This document shows positions 1 to 7,482 of a DNA stretch of 64,000 bases, piece by piece (the stretch's first letter is position 1; each line of letters opens with the position of its first letter). The stretch is from CALBPI01 sp963922335. Lineage in GTDB: Bacteria > Pseudomonadota > Gammaproteobacteria > Steroidobacterales > Woeseiaceae. The translations under genes and the position numbers were made by a program. Location: positions 1-64,000 of the forward strand of contig CAWUIB010000009.1 in assembly GCA_963922335.1 (NCBI GenBank). Direction: 5' to 3'. Under the pieces are notes generated by a model. The model did no database searches. It was not told where the DNA came from and worked only from the letters and a program-made list of their open reading frames with translations.

Positions 1-1
1 A

Positions 2-190
2 CTAACCGAGCTCTACACCGCCGACGAGGCATTCACCACAGGAACGATGGGTGAGCTAACACCGGTCATCGAAGTCGATGGTCGTCGGATTGGGGAAGGT
101 GTGCGCGGCACCATGACCGAACGCCTGCAGCAGATTCATCGATCGCATGCATGGCACACGGGGACGCCGATTCAACCTGTGCGGAAATAG
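2..190 (+). CDS. C-terminal fragment of a class IV PLP aminotransferase (branched-chain type)
   Basis: Only the last 62 codons are in the window; the start lies upstream. The fragment reads LTELYTADEAFTTGTMGELT, followed by VIEVDGRRIGEG. This is the typical end of branched-chain aminotransferase-like class IV PLP enzymes, where the GTMGEL-type segment lies near the cofactor phosphate. By family the enzyme would transfer amino groups between branched-chain amino acids and 2-oxoglutarate. D-amino-acid transaminase or aminodeoxychorismate lyase relatives share the fold, so substrate is inferred. Its stop codon overlaps the convergent gshA by about 19 bases. Confidence 0.75.
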   Translation, partial: LTELYTADEAFTTGTMGELTPVIEVDGRRIGEGVRGTMTERLQQIHRSHAWHTGTPIQPVRK

Positions 191-1734
191 TCCGCGAGAT
201 AGTCTTGAAAGCGCTGCTGGGCACGTGATTCGAGCGCAGCCTGGCGCTCCAGCGATTCGGTTGCCTCGCCCCGCAGCGCTTTGAAGCGAGCGTCCGGCAT
301 AGGCGGTCGGTTCGCGACCGCACGTGCGTGAGCCAGCGACTGCTCAAAGGTATATTCGATGAAGCTCATGCGACCTTCGCGCATCTCCCGCAGCACTCTC
401 GCTGACGGTGTTTCTGCCTCCTCGCGCAGCACCTTGCGCTGGCGGGATACTGCGTCTCGATAGTCCGTGCCCTGCGTGTCCAGCAGCGCCGCAACCGCCT
501 CAAATTCGTCGAACAACGACTCGGCCCAAGTCCGAAGATGCACGCGCTTGCCGAATCGTGAAAGCTCCAGTGCCGGCGCGCGGCCGCTATGGGCGACCAG
601 CAACTGGTTGGCGGCAGCTTCCTGAAGCTGCGGGCGGTCCAGCAGCGGGCTTGGCCGCAACAGACAAGCGACCAGGAGCACCTGCATAAAGCGCATCTGC
701 TCAAGGGTTAGTCCAACCGGATCGAATGGATTGATGTCCAGCGCCCGGATTTCCACGTATGCGACACCTGCGCGCTGCAACGCCAGCGTCGGGCGCTCGC
801 CGCTTCTGGCCACCTGTTTGGGGCGCACACTGCTGTAGTACTCGTTTTCGATCTGCAACAGATTGGCGTTGAGTTGGCGCCACTGACCACCGACCTCGAT
901 GCCGATCTCTTCGTAGGGCGGATGCGGTGTCATGATCGCGTGGGTCAGCTCAGTGATGTATTCGCCAAGCGAATTCAAGGACACCGCCAAACCGGATTGC
1001 GCGCTCGAGTTATAGCCGAGATCGCTCATTCGCAATGACGTTGCGTACGGCTCGAACAAAGTGTCTGCATCGAACTCCGCAAGCGTCGTCGGTCGATCAC
1101 CCAGGAAGGAGCGACACATCGCGGGCGATGCGCCGAACAGATACAGCACAAGCCAGGCGAGCCTGCGGAAATTTCGTGCGATTGCCAGATAGCCCTGGGA
1201 GCGCAAGTCGTCAGCCGTATCGTGACGTCCGAGCATGTCGTCGCAGGTCGACCAGAAATCGACCGGTACAGAAAAATTAAAGTGCACGCCGGCGATGGTT
1301 TGCATGGCGCGGCCATAACGATGACTCAGTCCGCGCCGGTAAATGGTCTTCATGCGCGCGACGTTTGAGCTGCCGTAGTGGGCGATCGGGATTTCCGACT
1401 CAGCGCCGAGGCGGCACGGCATACTGGAATTCCACAGAACCGCATCGCCAAGGCGCGGTTGAGAGAACTGGTGGATGTCGGCGAGGAAGTCGAGAGTCGC
1501 TGACGGCGTGTCGAACGTCGGCGTCACATACTCAAGCAGTGCTTCGCTGAAATCTGTCGTGATGAACTGATTGGTCAGCGCGGAGCCGAGTTCCTCGGGA
1601 TGCGGGCGTTGCGAGAGTCTGGCGTCCGGTGTGACGCGCAACGATTCCTTCTCGACGCCGGTGAGCATCCCCGTGAGAGCCCCCGGGGCATGCTGCTGCA
1701 GCCATTCAACGCGTTGTTCTAGTGTATCGGTCAT
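172..1734 (-). CDS. gshA: Glutamate-cysteine ligase, proteobacterial type
   Basis: Makes gamma-glutamylcysteine from glutamate, cysteine and ATP, the first and rate-limiting step of cytosolic glutathione synthesis. The protein of about 520 residues has the full length of the E. coli-type GshA family. Family landmarks are visible: GVEKESLRV near the N-terminus, TTDFSEALLEYVTP, and YVEIRALDINPFDP in the C-terminal half. The ATG at 1734 gives the family-typical N-terminus MTDTLEQRVEWL; an in-frame GTG eight codons upstream is also possible. The Shine-Dalgarno sequence is weak. gshB is not in the window. It is divergent from the bactofilin gene and its end overlaps the aminotransferase gene convergently. 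Confidence 0.95.
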   Translation of the reverse strand: MTDTLEQRVEWLQQHAPGALTGMLTGVEKESLRVTPDARLSQRPHPEELGSALTNQFITTDFSEALLEYVTPTFDTPSATLDFLADIHQFSQPRLGDAVLWNSSMPCRLGAESEIPIAHYGSSNVARMKTIYRRGLSHRYGRAMQTIAGVHFNFSVPVDFWSTCDDMLGRHDTADDLRSQGYLAIARNFRRLAWLVLYLFGASPAMCRSFLGDRPTTLAEFDADTLFEPYATSLRMSDLGYNSSAQSGLAVSLNSLGEYITELTHAIMTPHPPYEEIGIEVGGQWRQLNANLLQIENEYYSSVRPKQVARSGERPTLALQRAGVAYVEIRALDINPFDPVGLTLEQMRFMQVLLVACLLRPSPLLDRPQLQEAAANQLLVAHSGRAPALELSRFGKRVHLRTWAESLFDEFEAVAALLDTQGTDYRDAVSRQRKVLREEAETPSARVLREMREGRMSFIEYTFEQSLAHARAVANRPPMPDARFKALRGEATESLERQAALESRAQQRFQDYLADYFRTG

Positions 1735-1873
1735 CGGCCGCCGCCCGCTTCGAGTCACTATGTTAACGAGCGCTCGGTGAAGCTGCCAGCAAACCGGTCA
1801 CCTGCCAACTCGGTCACATTGTTCAATGAGACCGGCTGCTATTCTGAACATAATTCCGGGAGGGAGCATACAC

Positions 1874-2308
1874 ATGGCAGTTTTTGGAAAACGACGCGTG
1901 CGAGACAGAGCGAGCGGCCCCACGACGCTGATCGCAGCGGGCTGCGTATTCAACGGGGAGGTGTCCGGCTCGAGCGACATTCTGCTGAGCGGCACCATTA
2001 TCGGTGACAGCAGAGTCGAAGGTGTCGTGACAATTACCGAAGAAGGTATCTGGCGCGGAGGATTGCAGGCACGCGACGTGGTGATCTCCGGCAAGGTAGA
2101 AGGCGACGTGATTGCCTCAGGCCACATCGAAATTACCGCTACGGCTCGCATTAGTGGCACTGTCACGGGTGACATGATCGCCGTGGCCGCAGGTGCGGTC
2201 ATCGAAGGTGACATGCGAATCACAGGGCAATCGGGCACCGCCAAGTCGTTCGAGGAGCGCCGCAGCGGACCAAGTTTGGTCGCCGCAGAGACCAAGAAAG
2301 CCAGCTAA
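1874..2308 (+). CDS. Bactofilin family cytoskeletal protein
   Basis: Bactofilins polymerise without nucleotide into membrane-associated filaments that position cell-wall enzymes or other proteins. This 144-residue protein has the expected build: a short basic N-terminus (MAVFGKRRVRDR), then a central right-handed beta-helix of repeating GEVSGSSDILLSG, GVVTITEEG and GDVIASGHIEIT-type strands, and a disordered tail. I chose ATG 1874 because GGGAGGGAGC stands just upstream; a longer reading from 1826 has no ribosome site. Many bactofilin genes sit beside an M23 peptidase, but none is here. The gene is alone and divergent from gshA, so its cargo cannot be inferred. Confidence 0.9.
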   Translation: MAVFGKRRVRDRASGPTTLIAAGCVFNGEVSGSSDILLSGTIIGDSRVEGVVTITEEGIWRGGLQARDVVISGKVEGDVIASGHIEITATARISGTVTGDMIAVAAGAVIEGDMRITGQSGTAKSFEERRSGPSLVAAETKKAS

Positions 2309-2442
2309 TCGCGGTTTTTCGAGGGTTATAGACCTCAAAATCATCTAGACGCCCGTGGGCGGTTTCGTCACACTTGGACGCAGGGAGCTCCGGTTCCTGC
2401 CAGACCAAGAACAATAACAGGCGAAACCAAAGAGGGCGGGTC

Positions 2443-2496
2443 ATGCCAAGACGGCTGACTTTCAATGCGGCCGCTGCCACGAACGAGGGATCGTGA
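2443..2496 (+). other. Possible 17-codon leader ORF before the GGDEF-EAL gene
   Basis: An ATG at 2443 follows a good purine-rich ribosome site (AGAGGGCGGG) and opens a 17-codon frame (MPRRLTFNAAAATNEGS). It ends at TGA 2494-2496, just before the ATG at 2499 of the GGDEF-EAL gene. The spacing would allow translational coupling. The peptide resembles nothing I recognise, and a frame this short can occur by chance. Confidence 0.2.
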
Positions 2497-2498
2497 CG

Positions 2499-4973
2499 AT
2501 GCAGTGGCTTCCGCAACGACTTGCACCACGACTGGTGGTGGGCACGCTAGCGATCACGCTCGGCGTCGTATGCGTTGTATCGCTCGCGCTCTTTGCCAAT
2601 AGCCGCATGATCGTCGACCGCTTCCTCAACGACAGCGTCGATCTGCGCCGCGATTATCTGGAACGCCAGATTGAGGGCCGAGCCCAGCAGTCGACGGCGG
2701 CGCTCGAGCGCGAAATCGACGCACTCGCGCGAGACCAAAGGTTTGCTGATCTGCAGCGCGCGCTCGACGAATCGGCCAGCATCATTCCCGACGTGACCCT
2801 GATTCAGGCTTTCGATGCAGAAGGCAAGCTGCTGGCGTCCGCTGGACGCCTGCCCGCCGGACAGACCGGCCTCACCGGTGAGCCGGGAGTGAGCTGGGAA
2901 CGAAATGCGTTTACCGTCACGCAAAACATCATCCAATCCGGGGTAAACCACGGTCGTCTCAGGTTGCGATTCTCGCTCGACGGCATGACCGAACAGCTCC
3001 GTGCATTCGAGAATTCACAGCTGCTCGCACGTCGGGACTGGCAAGTGGAAGCGACGCGCTGGGTTCTGCTCTCATCGCTCCTGATGGCGCTGCTCAGCGG
3101 CACCCTGAGTCTGCTCGTGGCACGACAGCTTATCCGGCCGATTGAAGCGATCACCGATCAGGCGCGACGTCTCGAGCAAGGCGATTATGGTCAGCCGCTG
3201 CTTGAATCCAGAGCCGATGAGCTCGGCCGCCTGAACCGGGCCTTCAACAGCATGCGCGACCAGTTACGCCAGACCACAATCTCGCGCGATTACATGGACC
3301 AGCTGCTAAGCAGCATGAGCGATGCACTGATCGTCACCGACGATCACGGCACGATTACCCACTGCAACGCTGCTGCCTCAAGACTCACGGGATTCACAGA
3401 AACTCAGTTGCTCGGACGTGCCGTCGCAACGCTTGTGCATGAGGACGACCGGCAGCTATTTGAGGAAAGCCAGCACAGTGACCAGCCAAAAGAGCTGCGC
3501 TTGCTGACCGCCGATGATGAGACGGTGCCCGTGTCCTTGACGTGTTCGGCGGCTAACTCGGGCGGCACGATGCTGAGCGGGCGCATTTATTCCGCACAAA
3601 ACGTCACGGAGCGAAAGCGTTCCGAGGCGCGGATTCGCTACCTGGCACGAATGGACCCGATGACGAAAGTGCCAAATCGGATGCAGTTCCAGCACCTGCT
3701 GCAGCGTGCGATTGCACGCGCACGCAAAAGCGAAGGCATGATCGCGCTGTTCTACCTCGACGTGGACCAGTTCAAAGACATCAACGACACGTTTGGGCAT
3801 CTCGCCGGGGACACAACGCTCGAGACCATCACGCAGTGCATGCGCAGAGCGCTTCCGGAAAATGCCGTGATCGGACGCCTTTCCGGCGACGAATTCGCCG
3901 CTTTTGTCGATGAGCTACCGCCTGTTGAAGATGTCGAGGACGCACTGCAGGAGCTTGCGAGGAATCTGCTGGCCGAAGTCGCCGAGCCGTTCGATGTGCA
4001 AGCCAACGAGGTCTACGTGACCGCCAGCCTGGGTATTGCCATCTATCCGCAGCACGCCGACAACGTGATCGACCTTCTGCGCAACAGCGATGCGGCGCTA
4101 TACAGCGCCAAGAAAGCGGGTGGCAACCGGCATGTGTTCTACGACAGTGCGATGAACGATGCCGCCGTGGAGCGGCTGTTGATGAAGAGTCGTCTGCGCC
4201 GCTCGTTCGAGCGTGATGAGCTGCTGTTGGAATACCAGCCCAAATACGACCTTTCGACCGGCAAGGTCATGGGCGCCGAAGCGCTGGTGCGCTGGCATTC
4301 ACCGGATATCGGTCGAATACAACCGAATGACTTCATCCCACTCGCTGAAGAAACCAACCTGATTGTGGAGATTGGCGAATGGGTTATCGACCGGGTTTGC
4401 GAGGACCTTGCGCGCTGGCAAGACACCATTGGCGACCCGGGTCGCATCGCGATAAACCTGTCACTAAAACAGTTGCGACAGCGCAATTTTTTCAACAGTG
4501 TGAGTCGAATTTTCCAGCGCCATGGCATTAAGCCTACGGATATTGAATTCGAAATTACCGAGAGCGTTCTGGCCGAGGACATCGGCCGAACGGTGCAGAT
4601 CCTTGAAGCCTTGAGTGCCTACGGTTTGCAGCTCGCGATTGACGACTTTGGCACGGGCTACTCTTCGCTCACCGCACTACAGAAGTTCCCGATCAAGACA
4701 CTAAAGATCGATCGCTCGTTTGTGACCAACGCCGCCCACGACGCGAACGATGCTGCAATCATTCGCGCCATCATCGACATGAGCCGAAGTTTGGAACTCG
4801 ATGTCGTGGCTGAGGGCATCGAGACTCAGGCCCAACTCAAATTCCTGCGCTCCCTGAAGTGCGACTTTGGCCAGGGCATGCTGTTTGGAGAGCCAATGGA
4901 CGCGAGCGCATTCCGAGAGCGGCTGGAAGCCCAGCAAGACGGCACAGATCAGCACAAGGCGCTGTTTGCCTGA
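2499..4973 (+). CDS. Membrane GGDEF-EAL cyclic-di-GMP protein with HAMP and PAS domains
   Basis: Predicted to make and/or hydrolyse cyclic di-GMP at the inner membrane. Order: first membrane helix (about residues 12-34), periplasmic sensor region (35-185), second helix (188-210), HAMP (about 210-260), PAS (265-375), GGDEF (385-550), EAL (565-815). The GGDEF site reads SGDEF (residues 462-466), a variant tolerated in some active cyclases, and no RxxD inhibitory site precedes it. The EAL domain keeps EALVRW, EITESVL, DDFGTGYSS and VVAEGIET, so phosphodiesterase activity is likely. ATG 2499 is preferred over GTG 2493 because the site CGAGGGA lies 8 bases before the ATG. It appears monocistronic. 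Confidence 0.92.
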   Translation: MQWLPQRLAPRLVVGTLAITLGVVCVVSLALFANSRMIVDRFLNDSVDLRRDYLERQIEGRAQQSTAALEREIDALARDQRFADLQRALDESASIIPDVTLIQAFDAEGKLLASAGRLPAGQTGLTGEPGVSWERNAFTVTQNIIQSGVNHGRLRLRFSLDGMTEQLRAFENSQLLARRDWQVEATRWVLLSSLLMALLSGTLSLLVARQLIRPIEAITDQARRLEQGDYGQPLLESRADELGRLNRAFNSMRDQLRQTTISRDYMDQLLSSMSDALIVTDDHGTITHCNAAASRLTGFTETQLLGRAVATLVHEDDRQLFEESQHSDQPKELRLLTADDETVPVSLTCSAANSGGTMLSGRIYSAQNVTERKRSEARIRYLARMDPMTKVPNRMQFQHLLQRAIARARKSEGMIALFYLDVDQFKDINDTFGHLAGDTTLETITQCMRRALPENAVIGRLSGDEFAAFVDELPPVEDVEDALQELARNLLAEVAEPFDVQANEVYVTASLGIAIYPQHADNVIDLLRNSDAALYSAKKAGGNRHVFYDSAMNDAAVERLLMKSRLRRSFERDELLLEYQPKYDLSTGKVMGAEALVRWHSPDIGRIQPNDFIPLAEETNLIVEIGEWVIDRVCEDLARWQDTIGDPGRIAINLSLKQLRQRNFFNSVSRIFQRHGIKPTDIEFEITESVLAEDIGRTVQILEALSAYGLQLAIDDFGTGYSSLTALQKFPIKTLKIDRSFVTNAAHDANDAAIIRAIIDMSRSLELDVVAEGIETQAQLKFLRSLKCDFGQGMLFGEPMDASAFRERLEAQQDGTDQHKALFA

Positions 4974-4989
4974 TCCATTGGGATAGCTG

Positions 4990-5019
4990 TTGGCGGGACT
5001 CTGCAGTACCGGCTAGACT
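4990..5019 (+). promoter_or_regulatory. Possible sigma-70 promoter for the exported protein at 5070
   Basis: TTGGCG at 4990-4995 and TAGACT at 5014-5019 are separated by 18 bases. Transcription would start near 5026, about 44 bases before the downstream ATG. The match to consensus is moderate. Confidence 0.35.
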
Positions 5020-5069
5020 TTGTCCCCTGCACTCAAGGACAGCGAGTGCATCGTGAAAGGGGAACACAC

Positions 5070-5423
5070 ATGAGAATTCAAGCGATCATGCTCAGCGCGA
5101 CGTTGGGGCTGTTTGGACAGTCCGCGTGGGCGGCGTGCGACTATCCAACCAAGATCGACATCCCGAATGGTGCCGCGGCGACGCAAGAGGAGATGATCGA
5201 GGGTCAGAAAGCGGTCAAGCAGTACATGGCGGACATGAACACCTTCCTTGACTGCATCGAAGCCGAATCCAAGGCGACGATGGCCGAGGACGAAGCCAGT
5301 GAAGCCAAGGCGGAACGTGAGGCCATTCTGAGTAAGCGGCACAACGCGGCTGTTGATGAAATGGAAACGGTAGCCGCGGACTTTAACGACGCAGTGCGGG
5401 CCTACAAGGCGCGGCAGGAATAG
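5070..5423 (+). CDS. Small exported helical protein of unknown function
   Basis: I do not recognise a family. The 117-residue product begins with a clear Sec signal peptide (MRIQAIMLSATLGLFGQSAWA, likely cut before ACDYP). The mature part of about 95 residues is acidic and mostly helical, with Glu/Ala/Lys-rich heptad-like stretches, so a periplasmic coiled-coil is likely. Two cysteines (ACDYP and FLDCIEA) could form a disulphide. ATG 5070 is preceded by AAAGGGGA, a strong ribosome site. It stands alone between the GGDEF-EAL gene and the convergent psp operon. Confidence 0.7.
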   Translation: MRIQAIMLSATLGLFGQSAWAACDYPTKIDIPNGAAATQEEMIEGQKAVKQYMADMNTFLDCIEAESKATMAEDEASEAKAEREAILSKRHNAAVDEMETVAADFNDAVRAYKARQE

Positions 5424-5443
5424 TGCCGCGCCCGACGACCGCG

Positions 5444-5674
5444 CTATAGGCGGTCGATTTCCTTCTTCAGATCGTAACCCGTATCGGTCACGATTCGCTC
5501 GAGCACTTCGATTCTGTGCTCAAGACGCCCTATCAATTCGAGCGTATCGTCGCTCGGTCCTGAGTGCTGTGCACTTCTGACGTCTGCGCGGGTTTCGATC
5601 CATCGCTTCGCGAGCTCGAAAAAGCAGCCAATGAAGACGATGGCAACGACCATACTGAACGGATTAAAAGACAT
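5444..5674 (-). CDS. PspB-like small membrane protein, last gene of the psp operon
   Basis: A 76-residue protein with one N-terminal membrane helix (MVVAIVFIGCFFELAKRW) and a C-terminal coiled-coil (IGRLEHRIEVLERIVTD) ending in LKKEIDRL. The layout, with helix first and a HRIxVLERIV segment, is that of PspB. The closing -RKINRL/-KEIDRL motif is shared with the PspC protein encoded just upstream. It has an excellent ribosome site (AAGGGAGG) and follows pspC by about 44 bases. It probably works with PspA and PspC in membrane-stress signalling. Its exact partner is unknown, and it differs from the orthodox PspB encoded earlier in the same operon. Confidence 0.7.
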   Translation of the reverse strand: MSFNPFSMVVAIVFIGCFFELAKRWIETRADVRSAQHSGPSDDTLELIGRLEHRIEVLERIVTDTGYDLKKEIDRL

Positions 5675-5718
5675 TCATCCTCCCTTGTTATTGTGATTGT
5701 GTAGCTCTGCAGACAACG

Positions 5719-6096
5719 CTACAGACGGTTGATTTTGCGATCCAGCTCAAAGCGTGATGAGGTCACGTACCGCTCCATCCGGGCCAGCCGATTGTCGAGC
5801 CGCAAGAGCGCACGCTTCACGTCGGTCACGGCTGCATGGGGCGATTCGCGCAACGATCGACGAAACTCTTCCCGACCCTGACCGTGACGCTCGAAGTCTT
5901 TCGACGGCACCAGCAACACCACTCCGATGTACAACACGACCACGATCGGACCCGTCAGGAAAAACGCGATGATCGTCAACAGTCGAACCATGGTTGGATC
6001 GAAACCGAAATACTCGGCAATACCGCCACAAACGCCCGCCAACCGTTTGTTGTCTTTGGTGCGGTAGAACCGTCTTCTTTCTTCGTAACGAGACAT
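5719..6096 (-). CDS. pspC: Phage shock protein C
   Basis: PspC is an inner-membrane sensor that, with PspB, draws PspA away from PspF under envelope stress. This 125-residue protein has the PspC domain (RTKDNKRLAGVCGGIAEYFG, then FDPTMVRLL), a hydrophobic segment (IIAFFLTGPIVVVLYIGVVL), and a cytoplasmic C-terminal helix with LDNRLARMERYVTS. The start is ATG 6096, behind AGGAGCTTTT; the A of the ATG is shared with the TGA of the preceding gene (TGATG), implying coupled translation. It is the longer and more orthodox of two PspC-domain proteins here. Confidence 0.92.
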   Translation of the reverse strand: MSRYEERRRFYRTKDNKRLAGVCGGIAEYFGFDPTMVRLLTIIAFFLTGPIVVVLYIGVVLLVPSKDFERHGQGREEFRRSLRESPHAAVTDVKRALLRLDNRLARMERYVTSSRFELDRKINRL

Positions 6097-6377
6097 CAAA
6101 AGCTCCTGTGATGGTTGCGTGTGCGCCAAAAATTGCGTTCGTCACGCGGGTTCCTCGGCTCAAGCGGCTTGTCGCTGAGCAGGAACGCGGCGAGCGCATA
6201 CAGCATGACAACGGGTAGCGTCATAAACCAGGCGGCAGCCGCTGTCAGCGCACGAAGAATGTTGACGTCGACGTCGAAACGGTCGGCTAGTCCAGCGCAC
6301 ACCCCTGCCATCCATGCATTTTCACGGTCCAGATACAGACTGCGCAGCAATTTGAAAACTTGCGTTCTTGTTGTCAT
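6096..6377 (-). CDS. Second, short PspC-domain protein
   Basis: A 93-residue PspC-domain protein with FKLLRSLYLDRENAWMAGVC and AGLADRFDVDVNILRAL, followed by a hydrophobic stretch (AAAWFMTLPVVMLYALAAFLL) and a short basic tail. It lacks the C-terminal helix of the longer PspC. It overlaps pspB by four bases (ATGA) and the next pspC by one (TGATG), so all three are translated together. Two PspC-domain proteins in one psp operon is not the E. coli layout. It may form a heteromer or have a split role, which is inference. Confidence 0.85.
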   Translation of the reverse strand: MTTRTQVFKLLRSLYLDRENAWMAGVCAGLADRFDVDVNILRALTAAAAWFMTLPVVMLYALAAFLLSDKPLEPRNPRDERNFWRTRNHHRSF

Positions 6378-6601
6378 ACCCGCTTCCTCCAGTCAGGCGC
6401 TTCATCATCCAAAATCGTTTCAAGGACATGGATGCGGCCCTCCAGCTTCTGGGCGATCGCCCAGACTTCCTCCATCAACGATTCGTCAGCCTTGGTTAAT
6501 TCCCGAGCCTTCTTCCACCGTGTCACAAAGTGCAGGATGATGATTAACGGTGCGACGACCGTCAGGAAGATAATGCCCAGTATAAATACGCTCTCGTCCA
6601 C
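6374..6601 (-). CDS. pspB: Phage shock protein B
   Basis: PspB is a small inner-membrane protein that cooperates with PspC in relieving PspA inhibition of PspF. The 75-residue product has an N-terminal membrane helix (FILGIIFLTVVAPLIIILHF) followed by the diagnostic cytoplasmic segment VTRWKKARELTKADE. A coiled-coil with KLEGRIHVLETILDDEAPDW follows, which matches E. coli PspB closely in layout and motif. It lies 12 bases after pspA and overlaps the next gene by four bases. Confidence 0.93.
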   Translation of the reverse strand: MDESVFILGIIFLTVVAPLIIILHFVTRWKKARELTKADESLMEEVWAIAQKLEGRIHVLETILDDEAPDWRKRV

Positions 6602-6613
6602 CGATGCCGTCCC

Positions 6614-7291
6614 TTAGGCTTCGTGGCTGGTACGGGCAGCAACCCGCGCCTTGAGTCTCTCGAACTCCTCGGCAATATCGTCCTCGGCCTCCAGGCTCGC
6701 GAACTCGCGGTCCAGGTCTTTCGGCATGCCGAGGTCATAGGCTTCGACCCGGCTCTCAACATCTTCCATGCGGCGTTGGTACTGCTCGAAGCGGGTCAGC
6801 GCGTCGTCAACCTTATAGGTGTGTGTCAGCTTCCGTGCAGCCAGCCGCTTGTTGGCTGCCTGATGTCGCGTCAGCAAGGCCTGCTGGCGATGCTTGGCGT
6901 CCTTCAGCTTGGACTCAAGCCGTGCGATATCTTCATTCAACTTCCCAAGCGTGTCATCGACCGCCTGGTATTCGTCGCGAATCGTCTCCGACGCTTGCGA
7001 GGCCGACGCTTTTTCGACGAGCGCTGCTTTAGCGAGGTCTTCGCGGCCTTTGGACAAAGCCAACTCAGCTTTCTTGGCCCAATCTTCCGAATCTTGCTCC
7101 AGCGCCTCCAGCTTGCGATTGAGTGACTTTTTATCAGCGATCGCACGCGCGGCTGCCGAGCGCACCTCAACAAGCGTGTCTTCCATCTCCTGGATCATCA
7201 GGCGAACGATTTTTTCCGGATCCTCCGCCTTGTCGAGAATCGCGTTGATATTTGAATTCACGATATCGCTGAATCGAGAAAAAATACCCAT
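6614..7291 (-). CDS. pspA: Phage shock protein A
   Basis: PspA is a peripheral membrane protein of the ESCRT-III-like PspA/IM30 family. It inhibits PspF and, as oligomers, protects damaged membranes. The 225-residue product has the amphipathic N-terminal helix (MGIFSRFSDIVNSNINAILD), followed by the family's EDPEKIVRLMIQEMEDTL and long coiled-coil helices throughout. ATG 7291 is chosen over a TTG two codons upstream because MGIFSRF is the family N-terminus. First gene of the psp operon; the sigma-54-type promoter at 7332-7350 should drive it. Confidence 0.96.
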   Translation of the reverse strand: MGIFSRFSDIVNSNINAILDKAEDPEKIVRLMIQEMEDTLVEVRSAAARAIADKKSLNRKLEALEQDSEDWAKKAELALSKGREDLAKAALVEKASASQASETIRDEYQAVDDTLGKLNEDIARLESKLKDAKHRQQALLTRHQAANKRLAARKLTHTYKVDDALTRFEQYQRRMEDVESRVEAYDLGMPKDLDREFASLEAEDDIAEEFERLKARVAARTSHEA

Positions 7292-7331
7292 AACCAATAC
7301 CTTCTTAAAAATAAAACCTTCGTTAAGGTAA

Positions 7332-7350
7332 TAGCAGGAAGCGTGCCAAT
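7332..7350 (-). promoter_or_regulatory. Sigma-54 promoter of the psp operon
   Basis: Read on the minus strand, TGGCACG is followed by CTTC and CTGCT. This differs from the sigma-54 consensus (TGGCACG, four bases, TTGCW) at one position, with correct GG-to-GC spacing. It lies about 40-60 bases upstream of pspA, as expected for a PspF-activated operon. Confidence 0.85.
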
Positions 7351-7425
7351 CTCGCTTCTAATACTTAACCTTCTGTTTTAATTGCTTTTTACTGGATTCT
7401 GAACAAACTTCTACGATCCTAAAAT

Positions 7426-7440
7426 TAGCCAAATTGGCTA
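7426..7440. promoter_or_regulatory. Upstream activator site 1 for PspF (palindrome)
   Basis: The 15-base near-perfect palindrome TAGCCAAATTGGCTA is centred about 85 bases upstream of the sigma-54 promoter -24 element. That is a typical distance for an enhancer-binding protein. Its arms recur in a second copy at 7465-7482. Confidence 0.6.
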
Positions 7441-7464
7441 TCTTTATAGAAAATTGTTGATTTA

Positions 7465-7482
7465 TTAGTTATTTTGGCTAAA
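7465..7482. promoter_or_regulatory. Upstream activator site 2, overlapping the pspF start
   Basis: TTAGTTATTTTGGCTAAA repeats the TTAGYYA / TTGGCTAA arms of the first site with a less perfect left arm. Because it touches the pspF start codon at 7482, binding here could also repress pspF, consistent with the known autoregulation of PspF in E. coli. Confidence 0.5.
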
